In this document: positions 17,504-26,738 of the stretch, in pieces
Layout: each line of letters opens with the position of its first letter
Position numbering within the stretch: the stretch's first letter is position 1
From: Paenibacillus sp. EZ-K15
Lineage (GTDB): Bacteria; Bacillota; Bacilli; Paenibacillales; Paenibacillaceae
Direction: 5' to 3'
Length of the DNA: 52,570 bases
NCBI RefSeq assembly: GCF_002573715.1
Contig: NZ_PDHM01000021.1
Location: forward strand, 415,993 to 468,562
Translations under genes and position numbers: made by a program
Notes under the pieces: model-generated
What the model was told of the DNA's origin: nothing
Seen by the model: only the letters and a program-made list of their open reading frames with translations
The model's database searches: none

Positions 17504-18709
17504 CTACTTTATTTTTTCCACAAAATTGCCCATTCTCTCCAAGGCCTCATTCAGCTGGGCAATGGATGTAGCATAAGAGCAGCGGATGAATCCTTCCCCG
17601 CCCAGACCGAATGCGGTGCCTGGTACGGCAGCCACTTTCGCCTCAGTCAGCAAGCGCTGGGCAAATTCTTCTGAGCCGAGTCCCGTTCGCTTGATACTCG
17701 GAAATGCGTAAAACGCTCCCTGTGGTTCGTGGCAATCCAAACCGATCTCGCGCAGCCCTTGAACCACCAGTCTGCGCCGCTGGTTATAGGATTCAACCAT
17801 TCGATCCTTCTCCCCCATGCCGTTGCGCAATGCTTCGAGCGCGGCGACTTGCCCCATTGCGGGTGCACACATGACCGTATATTGGTGTATTTTCAGCATG
17901 GCGCCGATCAGATCGGCATGAGCACACACATACCCCATACGCCAGCCGGTCATAGCAAACGCCTTCGAGAAGCCGCTCACCAGTATGGTGCGGTCCATCA
18001 TGCCTGGCATCGAGGCAAAGCTGACATGTTTGCCTTCATATGTGAGCTCCGCATAGATTTCATCGGAGATCACAATCAAATCGTGTTTTTCCACCACTTC
18101 TGCAATGGGCAGCCAATCCTCATAGGTCATGATGGCTCCCGTCGGATTGCTTGGGTAGCACAGGATCAGAATCTTCGATTTGGGCGTGATTTGCGCTTCA
18201 AGCGCCTCGGCCGTCAGTTTGAAATGATGCTCTGCCGTCGTTTCAATACCAACGGGTACCCCGCCACCGATTGAAGCAATCGGCGAGTAAGAAATGTAAC
18301 ACGGTTCGGGAATCAGAATTTCATCTCCGGGAACAATCAAGGCACGCAGCGCCAGATCAATCGCTTCACTGCCGCCTACGGTTACAATCATTTCATTGGC
18401 AGGATTATAGGTCACGTGGAAACTGTCATTCAAATATTCCGCGATCGCCTCCCGCAGTTCCGGCATACCGGCATTGGACGTATATCCTGTAAACCCGCGC
18501 TCCAATGAATACACGCAAGCTTCGCGTACATGCCACGGAGTTACGAAATCAGGCTCACCGACACCAAGTGTGATAATATCCTTATTTCCACTGACGAGAT
18601 CAAAAAATTTCCGGATTCCAGAGGGTTGAATGTCCCTGACCCTAGGCGCCAAATAAGAGCTCATCGATTTCCTGTTATTTTCTGCAAGCTGCTGTTCGTT
18701 CACAATCAT
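17504..18709 (-). CDS. alaT: class I PLP aminotransferase, AlaT-like
   Basis: Cytoplasmic class I aminotransferase of 401 residues with CYPSNPTGA, the cofactor aspartate D216 (ISDEIYAEL), the PLP lysine K249 (SGFSKAFAMTGWRMGY) and the C-terminal arginine segment EGFIRCSYATS. It follows an Lrp-type regulator gene by 14 bases, the same pairing as alaR-alaT (yugG-yugH) of Bacillus, so alanine transamination is the likely role; other amino acids are possible. ATG at 18709 follows AAAGGAAG. Confidence 0.85.
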   Translation of the reverse strand: MIVNEQQLAENNRKSMSSYLAPRVRDIQPSGIRKFFDLVSGNKDIITLGVGEPDFVTPWHVREACVYSLERGFTGYTSNAGMPELREAIAEYLNDSFHVTYNPANEMIVTVGGSEAIDLALRALIVPGDEILIPEPCYISYSPIASIGGGVPVGIETTAEHHFKLTAEALEAQITPKSKILILCYPSNPTGAIMTYEDWLPIAEVVEKHDLIVISDEIYAELTYEGKHVSFASMPGMMDRTILVSGFSKAFAMTGWRMGYVCAHADLIGAMLKIHQYTVMCAPAMGQVAALEALRNGMGEKDRMVESYNQRRRLVVQGLREIGLDCHEPQGAFYAFPSIKRTGLGSEEFAQRLLTEAKVAAVPGTAFGLGGEGFIRCSYATSIAQLNEALERMGNFVEKIK

Positions 18710-18723
18710 AGCACACGCTTCCT

Positions 18724-19224
18724 TTACGGCGAGATCAGGAGACGATTGTCTTCTTGACGTTCTTCAAAAATAATCCCGTCTTGTTTATATTTTTTCAAAA
18801 TAAAATTCGTTTTGGTCGATAATACAGAATCGATAGGTGACAGCTTCTCCGAAACAAAGTTGGCCACCTCACGCAAATTTCTGCCTTCCACTTCAACCAG
18901 CAAGTCGTAGGCGCCAGACATAAGATAGACCGACTTCACCTGCGGGAATAAATAAATCCGCTCCGCAATTCCTTCAAAGCCTCTTCCGCGCTCAGGTGTA
19001 ATTTGAACCTCGATCAGCGCCGTAACCTTCTCGTCTTCCATCTTGCCCCAGTTGACAACGGTCGCATACTTAACAATGACGTGATCTCGTTCAAGCTCCG
19101 CAATGGAGGTCTTTATTTCTTCCTCATCTACACCGAGTAGAGTAGAGAGTAGAGCCGGCGATCTTCTCGCGTCTTCTTTCAGCAGGTCAAGCACCTTCAG
19201 TTTCAATTCGCTAAGCTCTTCCAT
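18724..19224 (-). CDS. alaR: Lrp/AsnC-family regulator, AlaR-like
   Basis: The 166-residue product has an N-terminal helix-turn-helix (about 1-55: LLKEDARRSPALLSTLLGVD) and a C-terminal RAM/ACT-like effector domain (VYLMSGAYDLLVEVEG). It most likely controls the adjacent aminotransferase, as in the Bacillus alaR-alaT pair. The ATG at 19224 is preceded by TGGAGGATACGTAT; a GTG 6 codons upstream is less likely because the ribosome binding site lies downstream of it. Confidence 0.85.
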   Translation of the reverse strand: MEELSELKLKVLDLLKEDARRSPALLSTLLGVDEEEIKTSIAELERDHVIVKYATVVNWGKMEDEKVTALIEVQITPERGRGFEGIAERIYLFPQVKSVYLMSGAYDLLVEVEGRNLREVANFVSEKLSPIDSVLSTKTNFILKKYKQDGIIFEERQEDNRLLISP

Positions 19225-19324
19225 ATACGTATCCTCCAGCACTTATTCCGAATAACCATTCTTCATGCATGATATTTCGGAACAGAGATTAATACTTATA
19301 TTACAATAACTTACACGGGATGTG

Positions 19325-19380
19325 CAAAAAAAAATACCGATGCATCCCTACAGCAACGGGCTGCGGGTGTCATCGGCTTA
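19325..19380 (-). terminator. terminator downstream of the cotF-like gene
   Basis: On the minus strand GCCGATG...CATCGGT with inner pairing forms a hairpin followed by nine T residues, shortly after the CotF-like stop codon at 19402. Confidence 0.85.
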
Positions 19381-19401
19381 TCGTTTGAGTTAACCATGGG
19401 A

Positions 19402-19797
19402 TTATTGGGTTACATTATTAGATGTAGGCGCTACATTAGTGGTATGCGGCGCTACATTCGGATGATGCGCGAACGCGCCCATACCGGAAGTTTTTTGATT
19501 AATGGTTTCCCGCGTTTTTTGCTGGGACTGCTGCGCTTGCTTATACTGCTTGTCCACATCGTATTTCAATGCATGCCGAGGCGCGGTATACATGTTCTGC
19601 TGCTTCATCATATTAAAAAATTCCCCTTGCAGCTTCAGTGTATCCGCAGTCAGATCCGTAAACATTTGACGGACATCAGGACAAGAGGCTTCCGTCGTAG
19701 CTGTCGTATACTCTCGCACGGCCCGTTTCAGCTCTCCCAGAATAGGGCTAAGCATATCCTCTTCGGGCAGGTATGAAGATCCATTAGGCGTTATCAT
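19402..19797 (-). CDS. CotF-family spore coat protein
   Basis: The 131-residue product has the CotF pattern LKRAVREYTTATTEASCPDV followed by DTLKLQGEFFNMMKQQNMY, then a polar Gln/Thr/Asn-rich tail. Such proteins are small components or relatives of the spore coat; metal-dependent function has not been shown. ATG at 19797 follows AAGGAGGAACGACTT, and in-frame codons upstream lack a site. It lies 46 bases after a second coat-like gene, so they form a pair. Confidence 0.8.
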   Translation of the reverse strand: MITPNGSSYLPEEDMLSPILGELKRAVREYTTATTEASCPDVRQMFTDLTADTLKLQGEFFNMMKQQNMYTAPRHALKYDVDKQYKQAQQSQQKTRETINQKTSGMGAFAHHPNVAPHTTNVAPTSNNVTQ

Positions 19798-19843
19798 AAG
19801 TCGTTCCTCCTTAACAATTTTGCATCCTGGTCTATATCTCCTC

Positions 19844-20080
19844 TTATTGAGGCTGCGTCGGCGCGATATTGCTGTGAATCTGCAGTGAGTTAACCAATGT
19901 ATCGAGATGCTGCTCATGGCGTCTTACGAATCCCAGCAGCGCCTGCTGGATTGCAGGATTTTGACTGGCTGCGGCTGTCGCGGCACAATGCTTGGCCAGC
20001 ATGGTCTCGTTGGAAATGCAATCCGCAATATAGTCCAGTTCTTTTGAGGTTAGAGGCTGTAATTGCTGATTAGGTATCAT
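19844..20080 (-). CDS. small CotF-like spore coat protein
   Basis: The 78-residue product (MIPNQQLQPLTSKELDYI...) resembles the short N-terminal CotF-like half proteins that Bacillus encodes beside a second CotF-family gene (yraF/yraG type). It is helical with conserved TSKELDYIADCISNE and LGFVRRHEQHLDTL. The ATG at 20080 has GGGGA 13 bases upstream; a TTG eight codons earlier is an alternative start. Spore coat location is inferred from family and neighbour. Confidence 0.6.
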   Translation of the reverse strand: MIPNQQLQPLTSKELDYIADCISNETMLAKHCAATAAASQNPAIQQALLGFVRRHEQHLDTLVNSLQIHSNIAPTQPQ

Positions 20081-20220
20081 CTTTGTGTTTGTTCCCCTTT
20101 CCAATTAGGTTGCACAGGGCTAGTATGCCACCTATATAAAAATCTATGTCGTGAGATGTCATTAAATACGAAAGGAACGTCCAAACTAATAACGATGTGA
20201 CAATGAGGGGGTGAGGGACC

Positions 20221-21447
20221 ATGTTACTGACCGGCGGAACAACGCCCTGGAAATATTTGAACACCGAACCAATAAAAGGATATCCCGGTCTATCAGAACA
20301 GCTCAGCTGTGATGTGCTAATTGTCGGCGGCGGTATTAGCGGTGCGCTGATGGCCTATGTGCTGACCAAGCAAGGCGTGGACACCGTCCTGCTGGAGAAA
20401 AAACGCGTATGCGAAGGCAGCACATCCGCCAATTCGGGGCTGTTGCAATTCTCTAGCGACTGCTCCCTATCTGATCTGATCCAACAATTTAACGAACAAC
20501 GGGGCTCCTCCTTCTACATGATGTGCAGAAACGCTGTACGTCGGCTCACCGAAATCGCAAATCATCTGTCCAGGGATTCCGGCCTGATCCCGCGAAGCAG
20601 CCTCTACTATGCCAGTAACCCCCGAGATGTCGGCATGCTTCGCCATGAGTATGACCTGCTCAAACGCAAGGGCTTCGATGTGGAGTACTGGAACCGCGAA
20701 CATGTGAAGGCTAACTTCCCGTTCTCAAAAGAGGCTGCCATCTATACTCGCGGCGATGCCGAAGTCGATCCCTACCGTTTCGGGCATAATCTTCTCCAAG
20801 ATGCCTGCGAGCACGGGCTGCGAATTTACGAAAATAGCGAAGTGAAGGAAACTCGGTATACCGACAGCGATGTCACCGTCTTAACCGATCAAGGAAGCGT
20901 CCTCGCCAGGAACGTGATCTGGGCCACCGGGTATAGCACCCAAGAATGGAAGCCTGATTATCAAGCGGAGCTGCTCAACACCTATGCCATCCTGACGGAG
21001 CCTGTATCCGATCTGTCTTCATGGTATGAGCGAGCATTCATATGGGAAACAAATCGCCCTTATCTTTATTTCCGGACAACGCCGGATCAGCGAATCATAG
21101 CCGGAGGGCTGGATGAACCGCTTCCTCCTTCAGGCAAACCAGAGGAATACGCTGAACCGAGAGGCCGGAGATTGCTAAATGAAATCCAGAAACTGTTCCC
21201 CCATATGACGGATTTGAAAATCGCTTGCAGTTGGGCCGGCGTGTTTGCCACAACCCGAGACGGCATCCCGTTGATCGGCAGACACCCGCAGTATCCGCAC
21301 AGCTACTTTATCGAGGTGTATGGCGGAAACGGGACCGTTTACAGCATGATCGCTGCGGATCTGCTGGCCGAGACGATTGCAGGACGTGAGCCCGAAGAGC
21401 TGAAGTGGTTCTCCCTGACACGGCCAATCGACCTGAAAATGACATAA
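20221..21447 (+). CDS. FAD-dependent amine/glycine-type oxidoreductase
   Basis: The 408-residue protein has an FAD-binding Rossmann motif at about 31-60 (VLIVGGGISGALMAYVLTK), the second motif GSTSANSGLLQ, and the C-terminal GIPLIGRHPQYPHSYFIEVY segment of the DAO/DadA family. It would oxidise a secondary amine or amino acid using FAD; the substrate cannot be told. ATG at 20221 follows GAGGGGGTGAGGGACC. It is transcribed divergently from the CotF-like pair and ends at its own terminator. Confidence 0.85.
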   Translation: MLLTGGTTPWKYLNTEPIKGYPGLSEQLSCDVLIVGGGISGALMAYVLTKQGVDTVLLEKKRVCEGSTSANSGLLQFSSDCSLSDLIQQFNEQRGSSFYMMCRNAVRRLTEIANHLSRDSGLIPRSSLYYASNPRDVGMLRHEYDLLKRKGFDVEYWNREHVKANFPFSKEAAIYTRGDAEVDPYRFGHNLLQDACEHGLRIYENSEVKETRYTDSDVTVLTDQGSVLARNVIWATGYSTQEWKPDYQAELLNTYAILTEPVSDLSSWYERAFIWETNRPYLYFRTTPDQRIIAGGLDEPLPPSGKPEEYAEPRGRRLLNEIQKLFPHMTDLKIACSWAGVFATTRDGIPLIGRHPQYPHSYFIEVYGGNGTVYSMIAADLLAETIAGREPEELKWFSLTRPIDLKMT

Positions 21448-21451
21448 AATA

Positions 21452-21502
21452 ATTGAAGGTACCTCCTTATAGGCCATGGGGCCTTGGAGATACCTTCTTG
21501 CG
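21452..21502 (+). terminator. terminator after the FAD oxidoreductase gene
   Basis: GAAGGTACCTCC and GGAGATACCTTC form a 12-base stem with an inner GGCC pairing and are followed by TTGCGTTG. On the minus strand AATTATTTT follows the same hairpin, so it may also stop leftward transcripts. Confidence 0.7.
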
Positions 21503-21605
21503 TTGTAGGGGTTGCGCCGTAACGATGTCTTTTGTTTATCAACTCACCGTTCGTTAACTTGCATAACGCTTTGACGCGAGCGAATGCGATTAGGCTTTAG
21601 GTGTT

Positions 21606-22808
21606 TTAGGTGACTTGTCCTTTGGAAGGAAACAACTTTCGTATAAACAGCCACGATCCGATAGGGGAAGCCCCCAGAAACAGCAGCAGCAGCGTTACCG
21701 TTAACGTGTCCTGCCTAAATGACAGAACGAGAATAAATACAAGCAGACCCGTAATTCGGCCTACGGTTAGACTGAGTTCCCGCAGCACGACCAGTTCCAC
21801 CCGCTTCTCCACATTTTCCTGATTCACTCCCATAAGATCAAAGCTGGCCGATATAGCCGGCATCATGTAAAGCGGAATAAACAGCGACGTCCCGATTCCC
21901 AGCACCAACAGCGTAGTATAGTTGACAGCAAACAGCAGCGGCATGATTACCAGCAGCATCAATATCGAACCTACCAGCATGCCGGTTTTACGAAATTTGG
22001 GCTTGAACCACTTCCCGCAGGCCCAGTAGCTGACCAGCGAAACCGCCGAAGTAATCAATGCGAACTGCCCCAGCTTCGATTCCTGGTCCGTCGCCACAAA
22101 AACAAGGAGTGTAATGAGAAAGGAAAACACACCTTCCCTGATTCCCTGAACGGCCAAGCCGAATACCGCGTATTTCCAGACCCCGCCCTCCTTGAGTCGG
22201 CTGACCCCCTCCAGCCAATGATAGTCGCTCTGGACCGGTCGTTTTCGCAGAAAAAAGCTCAGCACCACCGTCGCCGCGAAGATGACCATCGATACGGTAA
22301 AAATAAACCTGTAGCCCTGATCCCCATGCATCATCGTGATGATCCAACCCGCCATCCACGGACCGATAATCCCCGTTATGGAGCCCAGGAGTCCGATCCA
22401 GCCATTAAACCAGTCCCGATTCTCTGCACTCGAAATCTCGAAATAAACCACATTAAAGGCTAACCAGAATAATCCCAATGACACGCCGAACAGCAAGCCA
22501 AGAGGCCAAATATAATGGACGGCACCCCGCCCTGCCCACAGAACGCATAGATAAAACAGGGCAGACACCGCAATACCCAGGCGAAGCGCATTCATTTTGT
22601 TATGCTCCTTCACCCATTTGCCGGCGGCCCAGAACGTCAAGCCCAATGCGACCTGCTGAGCAATCGTGAACCAACCGAGCATCGTATAGTCCTGGCGGCT
22701 TTTCCATAAGTATACGTTGAGGAATGTACCCGACAATGCACTCGATAGTATAAACAACCCATGAACGGATAACAGAAGCATAGCCTGGGGGGCCTTTGTC
22801 AACTTCAT
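21606..22808 (-). CDS. major facilitator superfamily transporter
   Basis: Integral membrane protein of 400 residues with about twelve hydrophobic segments, the first at about 9-30 and a half-way cytoplasmic loop near 188-205 (FLRKRPVQSDYHWLEG). Substrate unknown; no clear drug-resistance or sugar-porter signature was read. ATG at 22808 follows GGGAGGAACTGTAT, and an upstream GTG in frame lacks a ribosome binding site. It is convergent with the oxidoreductase gene and separate from its upstream neighbours by a terminator. Confidence 0.85.
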   Translation of the reverse strand: MKLTKAPQAMLLLSVHGLFILSSALSGTFLNVYLWKSRQDYTMLGWFTIAQQVALGLTFWAAGKWVKEHNKMNALRLGIAVSALFYLCVLWAGRGAVHYIWPLGLLFGVSLGLFWLAFNVVYFEISSAENRDWFNGWIGLLGSITGIIGPWMAGWIITMMHGDQGYRFIFTVSMVIFAATVVLSFFLRKRPVQSDYHWLEGVSRLKEGGVWKYAVFGLAVQGIREGVFSFLITLLVFVATDQESKLGQFALITSAVSLVSYWACGKWFKPKFRKTGMLVGSILMLLVIMPLLFAVNYTTLLVLGIGTSLFIPLYMMPAISASFDLMGVNQENVEKRVELVVLRELSLTVGRITGLLVFILVLSFRQDTLTVTLLLLFLGASPIGSWLFIRKLFPSKGQVT

Positions 22809-22880
22809 ATACAGTTCCTCCCTTGCCCTCACACTTGAAGTCCAAGGTATTTTACCCCTCTAACCCCCACTTCATGAACA

Positions 22881-22911
22881 AAAAAAAGGAAACCGCCGCA
22901 AGCAGTTCCCT
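22881..22911 (-). terminator. terminator of the zinc-ribbon gene
   Basis: GGGAACTGC and GCGGTTTCC form a 9-bp stem on the minus strand followed by eight T residues. Confidence 0.88.
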
Positions 22912-22953
22912 TAAACTAGCCGTGGATCGGCATACAGCGCCTTTCCGCAAACC

Positions 22954-23511
22954 CTATTCCTTTTTATGGATAAAGCTTTTGATCATCCGAAGCCGGTCGT
23001 TCTCTGCCAGATTGTACTGGACATGGAAGCATCCAGGGCACACGTATACATTTAAATCATATGGCGGCTGAAGGATAGGGCCTTGAATAAAGGCTGTGTT
23101 AACCGGCTGGAAGCCTTCCCCGCTTACATGCTGCGTTCCGGCATGAAGCATATACTCTCTGCAATGCAAGCACTCGGGAACTTCCTCTTGCTGGTCCAGA
23201 ATCCCCTCTACCGTCTCCTCAAATGCAAAGAGGTCATGATCCTCCCCGTACTTATCCACGGTTCGAAGCGAGGAGAGTGTTTCATGGTCGGATCCCCATA
23301 TACGATGAAGATCACCCGCTTCCTCATCGGAAGCCTCATAAGCCTCTTCATATTCCTCCGGATCGTCCTGTACATCCTCGTCTTCCAATGCGATATTCAA
23401 TGTGCGGTAGCCTTTAAGCTCGTTCGCACAGTGAGGACAAGTATCTTCGGGACCTATCTCTTCATCCCATACAATCTCACTTTGGCACCATGGGCAAACC
23501 GTCGGTTCCAT
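22954..23511 (-). CDS. zinc-ribbon protein of unknown function
   Basis: The 185-residue acidic protein starts with a zinc ribbon, CPWC at 6-9 and CPHC at 25-28, has a very acidic middle (EDEDVQDDPEEYEEAYEASD), and later two more pairs, CLHC and CPGC, which could form a second zinc site. It is soluble and has no recognised family. It is the last gene of a likely unit DUF350 - microprotein - zinc ribbon, 58 bases after the microprotein. Function unknown. Confidence 0.75.
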   Translation of the reverse strand: MEPTVCPWCQSEIVWDEEIGPEDTCPHCANELKGYRTLNIALEDEDVQDDPEEYEEAYEASDEEAGDLHRIWGSDHETLSSLRTVDKYGEDHDLFAFEETVEGILDQQEEVPECLHCREYMLHAGTQHVSGEGFQPVNTAFIQGPILQPPYDLNVYVCPGCFHVQYNLAENDRLRMIKSFIHKKE

Positions 23512-23569
23512 CGATCATTCATCCCTTTCTTTATTCAAACGGCCATGAATGGCCCTATTAACTTTATTT

Positions 23570-23650
23570 TTATTGCGACATCAAGTATACAATACCCGCC
23601 ACAAAAAAAATCAAGGCGGCCGCAAACAATATCCGCGGTAAATATTTCAT
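23570..23650 (-). CDS. 26-residue single-span membrane microprotein
   Basis: ATG at 23650 follows GGGAGGAAAAGGACG, an excellent ribosome binding site, and opens a 26-codon frame: a basic start MKYLPR, a single hydrophobic helix ILFAAALIFFVAGIVYLM and a short polar end. It lies 22 bases downstream of the DUF350 gene and upstream of the zinc-ribbon gene, all on the same strand. The strong binding site and clean membrane helix make a real small protein likely; it is easily missed because of its size. Function unknown. Confidence 0.7.
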   Translation of the reverse strand: MKYLPRILFAAALIFFVAGIVYLMSQ

Positions 23651-23672
23651 CGTCCTTTTCCTCCCGAAGCCC

Positions 23673-24092
23673 TTAAATGATGCTCGCTCCAATAATGTAA
23701 GATAAAGATACGGTGATAATTAGTACGATTAAGCCAACTGCACGGTTATCCTTGCCAATTTCTTCATCGACCGAAAACACGGGCGTCAAGAACTCAAGCA
23801 ACCAATAAGCTAATAAAAGCAGTATAAACCCGAAGAATGACCATTTAATCATGCCATAAATGGACGTATTGGCTGTTATGCTATACCGCATCACGTTACA
23901 GATGCCAAACACCTTGCCGCCGGTCGCCATAGCTGCAGCGACATTTCCTTTGCGTATTTCATCCCAGCAGTTGTACTTGGTAACCAATTCAAAGCAATAC
24001 AAGTAAACAATAAGTGCAAGTATCGCAACCGAGAAATAGCCGACGAGCACCCCAAGTGGATGGGTCAGCAAATGATCAATCGCTTCCGTCAT
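23673..24092 (-). CDS. DUF350-family membrane protein
   Basis: The 139-residue protein has four hydrophobic segments arranged as two similar halves, with the DUF350-type loops YNCWDEIRKGNVAAAMATGG and DEEIGKDNRAVGLI. The conserved N-A/A motif before helices fits the family (YjfL type), whose function is uncertain. ATG at 24092 follows GGGAGGAAAAAAGGGA. It heads the unit with the microprotein and zinc-ribbon gene and is separated from mutS2 by a hairpin. Confidence 0.82.
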   Translation of the reverse strand: MTEAIDHLLTHPLGVLVGYFSVAILALIVYLYCFELVTKYNCWDEIRKGNVAAAMATGGKVFGICNVMRYSITANTSIYGMIKWSFFGFILLLLAYWLLEFLTPVFSVDEEIGKDNRAVGLIVLIITVSLSYIIGASII

Positions 24093-24113
24093 TCCCTTTT
24101 TTCCTCCCTGATA

Positions 24114-24148
24114 TAAACGGGATGCGGCACCTTTCGCATCCCGTCGTT
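24114..24148 (-). terminator. hairpin downstream of mutS2
   Basis: ACGGGATGCG and CGCATCCCGT form a perfect 10-bp stem; on the minus strand TTTATATC follows, so the T run is short. It lies about 65 bases past the mutS2 stop. Confidence 0.65.
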
Positions 24149-24212
24149 CTGAACCTTATGATGATATGTTATACGATTGAAGGAGAAAACGGTTCCTGAT
24201 TTCTTACTTTCC

Positions 24213-26582
24213 TTATTTCAACTCGGCAATCGTAACGCCATTGCCGCCTTCGCCGTAATTGCCTAAACGATGACTCTTAACATGTTTGTGTTTGCGCAAA
24301 TAATCCTGAATTCCGGTTCGCAGTATTCCGGTTCCCTTACCATGTATGATGTAGATCTGACCCAGGTTCCCCAGAAATGCCTCATCAATGAACCGATCCA
24401 CCTCGATCAGCGCTTCTTCCAGATTCGCTCCTCTTAAATCCAGCTCATTCCGGATGTTGGTATCGCGAGTCCGCTTCAAGATGGTCGCATGCTGTTTCGG
24501 CGCTTGTTTGGCACTTGCTGCCGAATTCGACAAAAGCTCCAAATCATCCAGCGCGACCTTCATCTTCATGATGCCAAGCTGAACAACGGCTTCCTTGGAC
24601 CCGGCCATTTCTACAACATGCCCTTTCTGATTCAGGCTGGATACCCGAACCTCATCTCCTGGCTCAATGCTGCGCTGCTCCTTCGCTGAACGTTGGGCAG
24701 CCGTCTTCTTACCCTGCTGCGGTTCGGCGTCATCCAGACGCTTTCTGGCAGCAATCAGCTTGTGCTCCTTAACGGAGGCCCCTTCCTCCTGGGCAATCTT
24801 GCGCAGATCCGCGATGATTTCCTCGGCCTCGCTCCGGGCCTTGTCCACGATCTGCCTTGCTTCCGTACGAGCTTTATCAACCAGCTTGTCCTTCTGCTCT
24901 TCCAGCTTCTGAAGCTCGTGCTGGTGACGAAGACGCAGATCCTCCATTTCCTTCCGAACCTGCTCCGCCTTCTCACGTTCTACTTCCGCGGTGTGACGGT
25001 TCTCCTCGAGCGATGCAATCATATGCTCTACCCGTTGATCTTCTTCCTTCACTTCGCCACGGGCAAATTCCAGAATGGATCCCGGCAATCCCAGACGTTC
25101 TGCAATAGCAAACGCATTACTACGTCCAGGTACGCCTACCAATAGGCGGTAGGTCGGGCTTAGGGTATTGATATCGAACTCCATGCTGGCGTTGATCACA
25201 CCTTTGCGTTCGTATGCATAAGCCTTCAATTCGGAATAGTGCGTTGTCGCGATCATGCGGCAGCCCATGCGGTGGATATGCTCCAGGATGGAAATCGCCA
25301 GAGCGGAACCCTCCGCAGGGTCCGTCCCTGCTCCCACCTCATCAAGCAGCACCAGACTCTTCGGCGTCATCTGGCTTAATATGCGGATGATGTTAGTCAT
25401 ATGGCTGGAGAAGGTACTGAGGCTCTGCTCAATGCTTTGCTCATCGCCAATATCCGCGTAGATCGCATCAAACACGCACATCTGGCTGCCTTCTTCGGCA
25501 GGAATAAAGAGGCCGGACATCGCCATCAGATTTAATAATCCGATCGTTTTGAGCGTAACCGTCTTACCGCCGGTATTCGGTCCCGTGACAATGATGGATG
25601 TATAGGAATTACCTAATTCCACATCAAGCGGCACAACCTGATCCGCCGGAATCAGCGGATGTCGGCCTTTGCGCAGCTTAATATAACCTCTGTCATTCAT
25701 TCTTGGTAGTGAAGCCTTCATTACATGGGCTAAACGAGCCTTGGCAAAAATAAAGTCGAGCTGGCCGATCAGATCCAAGTCAATGGATAGCAGCTCAGCC
25801 TGTTCGCCGACCTGGGCGGTCAGCTTCTGCAGAATCACTTCGATCTCCCGCTCTTCCCGCATTCGCGTCTCGCGCAGCTTGTTGTTCATGGCTACGATGG
25901 ATTCCGGCTCAATAAACAACGTCGCGCCTGACCCGGACTGATCGTGCACGATACCGCCAAAATGCGAGCGATATTCCGCTTTTACGGGAATGACAAAACG
26001 GTCGCCGCGAATCGTAATTAACTGGTCCTGCAGCATCTTCGCCACGGATTGCGATCGAATCATGGACTCCAGTTTCTCGCGAATGCGAACTTCTCCGCCC
26101 CGCAGTTCCCGCCGGATCTGGGAAAGCTCCGCGCTTGCGGAGTCCAGCACCTCAGCAGCATCGTCAATACAGAGCCGAATGGCATCTTCCAGCGGCTTCT
26201 GCTCCGAAATAAGATCACTCAGATTATAGAGGATCTCAATCTTCTCGTCCTCGTGGATCGCTGCAATAAACCGCTTGATTCGGCGTGATCCATGAATCGT
26301 ATTCGACGCAGCCAGCAATTCATGGGGATTAAGCGTCCCCCCGATTCTGGCTCGCTTCAATGCGTCGTTAATATCGGTAATCCCGCGGAAAGACGGATTG
26401 CCCTTGAGCCTGTCCACGGTGTAGGCCTGATCAGTAGCCGCAAGCAGATCCTTTACCGCCTCCAGGTCGGTTTCAGGCATTAACGTTTCAGCTCTCGCAC
26501 TTCCCATGGAGGTTTGAGTGTATTGTGTTAATGTATTTAAAATTTTTCGGTATTCTAAAGTTTGCAAAATCTTGTCATTCAA
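24213..26582 (-). CDS. mutS2: endonuclease MutS2
   Basis: MutS-family ATPase without mismatch-recognition domain I; it acts in recombination control and in rescue of collided ribosomes in Bacillus. Visible are the ATPase core with Walker A GPNTGGKT and Walker B LVLLDEVGAGTDPAEG, a long charged coiled coil (LEEQKDKLVDKARTEARQ), a KOW-like segment, and a C-terminal Smr nuclease domain (LDLRGANLEEAL...IIHGKGTGILR). The start is placed at TTG 26582 (MNDKILQTLE, 789 residues), which aligns with the Bacillus length; an upstream TTG or GTG is possible. Confidence 0.93.
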   Translation of the reverse strand: MNDKILQTLEYRKILNTLTQYTQTSMGSARAETLMPETDLEAVKDLLAATDQAYTVDRLKGNPSFRGITDINDALKRARIGGTLNPHELLAASNTIHGSRRIKRFIAAIHEDEKIEILYNLSDLISEQKPLEDAIRLCIDDAAEVLDSASAELSQIRRELRGGEVRIREKLESMIRSQSVAKMLQDQLITIRGDRFVIPVKAEYRSHFGGIVHDQSGSGATLFIEPESIVAMNNKLRETRMREEREIEVILQKLTAQVGEQAELLSIDLDLIGQLDFIFAKARLAHVMKASLPRMNDRGYIKLRKGRHPLIPADQVVPLDVELGNSYTSIIVTGPNTGGKTVTLKTIGLLNLMAMSGLFIPAEEGSQMCVFDAIYADIGDEQSIEQSLSTFSSHMTNIIRILSQMTPKSLVLLDEVGAGTDPAEGSALAISILEHIHRMGCRMIATTHYSELKAYAYERKGVINASMEFDINTLSPTYRLLVGVPGRSNAFAIAERLGLPGSILEFARGEVKEEDQRVEHMIASLEENRHTAEVEREKAEQVRKEMEDLRLRHQHELQKLEEQKDKLVDKARTEARQIVDKARSEAEEIIADLRKIAQEEGASVKEHKLIAARKRLDDAEPQQGKKTAAQRSAKEQRSIEPGDEVRVSSLNQKGHVVEMAGSKEAVVQLGIMKMKVALDDLELLSNSAASAKQAPKQHATILKRTRDTNIRNELDLRGANLEEALIEVDRFIDEAFLGNLGQIYIIHGKGTGILRTGIQDYLRKHKHVKSHRLGNYGEGGNGVTIAELK

Positions 26583-26738
26583 GAAGTTCACAACTCCTCT
26601 CAATCAATGCATATATTATATCGAAACTAATACGAATTCGCCAAGGAATCCAAAAACCTTCCACACATAACCGACGGCCCTATTGAACAAAATAAATTCT
26701 GCGTAACATTCCAGTCTTATTCTAAGGAGGCAGGTACC

